From the NCBI RefSeq assembly GCF_029626035.1, contig NZ_JARUBE010000003.1:2728001-2792000 (forward strand): a stretch of DNA of 64,000 bases, written 5' to 3'. Shown piece after piece: positions 63,100 to 64,000 of this stretch. The notes beneath the pieces were generated by a model. That model was not told the origin of the DNA. It saw only the letters and a list, made by a program, of their open reading frames with translations, and ran no database searches. How positions within the stretch are numbered: position 1 is the stretch's first letter; each line of letters begins with the position of its first letter. Made by a program: the position numbers and the translations under genes. This DNA is from Micromonospora sp. WMMD980 (GTDB taxonomy: Bacteria > Actinomycetota > Actinomycetes > Mycobacteriales > Micromonosporaceae).

Positions 63100-64000
63100 T
63101 CAGTCCGGCCGGCTGCGTCCCAGCGCGTCGACGGTGCCCCAACGGCCGGGGAGGTCGAGGATCTCGACGCGACCGAGCCCCGGGGGGATGTCGGGATCGA
63201 TGACCAGGTGGTCGTCGTGCGGTTGCAGGCCGAGCATGACCCGGAGCAGGAGCAGCGGCGTTCCGGCCGACCATGCCTGCGGGCTGCACGCCGTGGGGTA
63301 CTGCACCGGGTAGTTGGTGAGGCCGCGCTGGTAGCCGGCGAAAACCTCCGGCAGGCGACCCTGGAAGTGCCGGGCCGCCTCGAGTATGCCGGCACAGATG
63401 CGTCCGGCCTCCTCCCGCATGCCGTACCGCCAGAGCCCCCAGGCGATGATGGAGTTGTCGAACGGCCACACCGTGCCCACGTGGTAGCCGAGGGGGTTGT
63501 AGCGGGCCTGGCCGGCCGCGAGGGTGCGGACCCCCCAGCCGGTGAACATGTCCGGGCCGAGCAGGTGGTCGGTGACGCTCCTGGCCCGGTCGACGTCGAC
63601 GATGCCGCTCCACAGCAGGTGCCCCATGTTGGACGCCAGGGCGTCCACCTGGTTGCCGTCGGCGTCCAGCGCGAGGGCGTAGTACTCGCCGTCGGCGACC
63701 CAGAAGTCGCGGTTGAACCGCCGCTTGAGGTCGGCGGCCTCGCGCTCCAGCCGTCCGGCGTACTCGTGGTCGTGCCACACGTCGCGGGCCAGCCGGGCGG
63801 CGCGGATTTTCGCGTCGTAGGCGTAACCCTGTAGTTCACAGGTCGCGCGGGGAAAGCCGGGAAGCCGGCCGTCGCGGTAGCAGATGGCGTCCGGCGAATC
63901 CTTCCAGCACTGGTTGGGCAGGCCGGTGCGCGGGTTGCGGGTCTGGTAGTAGAGATAGCCGGTGCCGCGGCTGTTGCCGTAGGTGTCGATCCATTCCAGC
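63100..64000 (-). CDS. Glycogen-debranching-type glycosidase (amylo-alpha-1,6-glucosidase-like), 5' part beyond right edge
   Basis: The minus-strand frame is open from the right edge to the stop at 63100; about 300 C-terminal residues are seen. The part near the edge (EWIDTYGNSRGTGYLYYQTR, then NQCWKDSPDAICYRDG) and the rest (YNPLGYHVGTVWPFDNSIIA, YPTACSPQAWSAGTPLLLL) match the (alpha/alpha)6 barrel of GDE-type/MGH-like proteins. The WKDS Asp and the WPFDN stretch are typical of the catalytic barrel. It may act with the GH15 enzyme on storage glucans. Confidence 0.85.
   Translation of the reverse strand, partial: LEWIDTYGNSRGTGYLYYQTRNPRTGLPNQCWKDSPDAICYRDGRLPGFPRATCELQGYAYDAKIRAARLARDVWHDHEYAGRLEREAADLKRRFNRDFWVADGEYYALALDADGNQVDALASNMGHLLWSGIVDVDRARSVTDHLLGPDMFTGWGVRTLAAGQARYNPLGYHVGTVWPFDNSIIAWGLWRYGMREEAGRICAGILEAARHFQGRLPEVFAGYQRGLTNYPVQYPTACSPQAWSAGTPLLLLRVMLGLQPHDDHLVIDPDIPPGLGRVEILDLPGRWGTVDALGRSRPD

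Overview
The window is very GC-rich (about three quarters G+C) and densely coding, with many GTG starts, many overlapping stop/start codons, and 'Streptomyces-type' gene families (modular PKS, ANTAR regulator, SigB/F-like sigma factor, LtrA, GH15). This points to a filamentous actinomycete; a Micromonospora-like member of the Micromonosporaceae is the best guess, by inference only. I saw no rRNA, tRNA, CRISPR array or insertion sequence.

Region 1 (1-31.2 kb) is one end of a type I modular polyketide gene cluster, read on the minus strand. The assembly line starts at 27.0 kb with a KSQ-AT-ACP loading module, followed in the same 5584-residue protein by modules 1 to 3. The next protein carries module 4 (fully reducing) and module 5 and runs off the left edge. 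AT motifs predict a propionate-type starter, one methylmalonyl extender and then only malonyl extenders. KR/DH/ER content predicts a chain with one trisubstituted alkene, several hydroxyls and one fully reduced unit, the usual start of a polyol macrolide. Behind the PKS promoter lie a two-gene ABC exporter and a cytochrome P450, probably export/self-resistance and tailoring. Malonyl-AT regions of different modules share nearly identical DNA tracts.

Region 2 (31.3-45.4 kb) is general metabolism and physiology: an APH-like phosphotransferase, an alpha/beta hydrolase, a membrane-anchored SDR, a GH15 glycosidase, and a tightly overlapping five-gene operon (PoxB-like ThDP enzyme, FAD/Fe-S D-lactate-dehydrogenase-like protein, enolase-superfamily enzyme, small membrane protein, PPC/DUF296 protein). 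A DUF421 protein, a small protein and a cation/proton antiporter follow; the antiporter has a SigB-like promoter candidate.

Region 3 (45.5-55.3 kb) is respiratory. A stand-alone ctaD is followed by nuoA, an unusual 370-residue protein, and nuoH, J, K, L, M and N. All seven membrane subunits of complex I are there, but no nuoB, C, D, E, F, G or I. The 370-residue protein sits where NuoB/C/D would be and looks like a NuoB-plus-NuoD remnant without iron-sulfur ligands. This is the most interesting system in the window.

Region 4 (55.4-64 kb) holds an ANTAR-GAF-PAS sensor protein, a sigma factor fused to a STAS domain whose reading frame stays open across the ANTAR gene, and a second cation/proton antiporter. 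Three consecutive genes follow (ChaB/Rho_N-like, holin-like, LtrA), each broken by a one-base indel. The window ends with an ion channel with an odd filter, a 52-residue ORF that seems to need an ATA start, and a glycogen-debranching-type glycosidase cut by the right edge.
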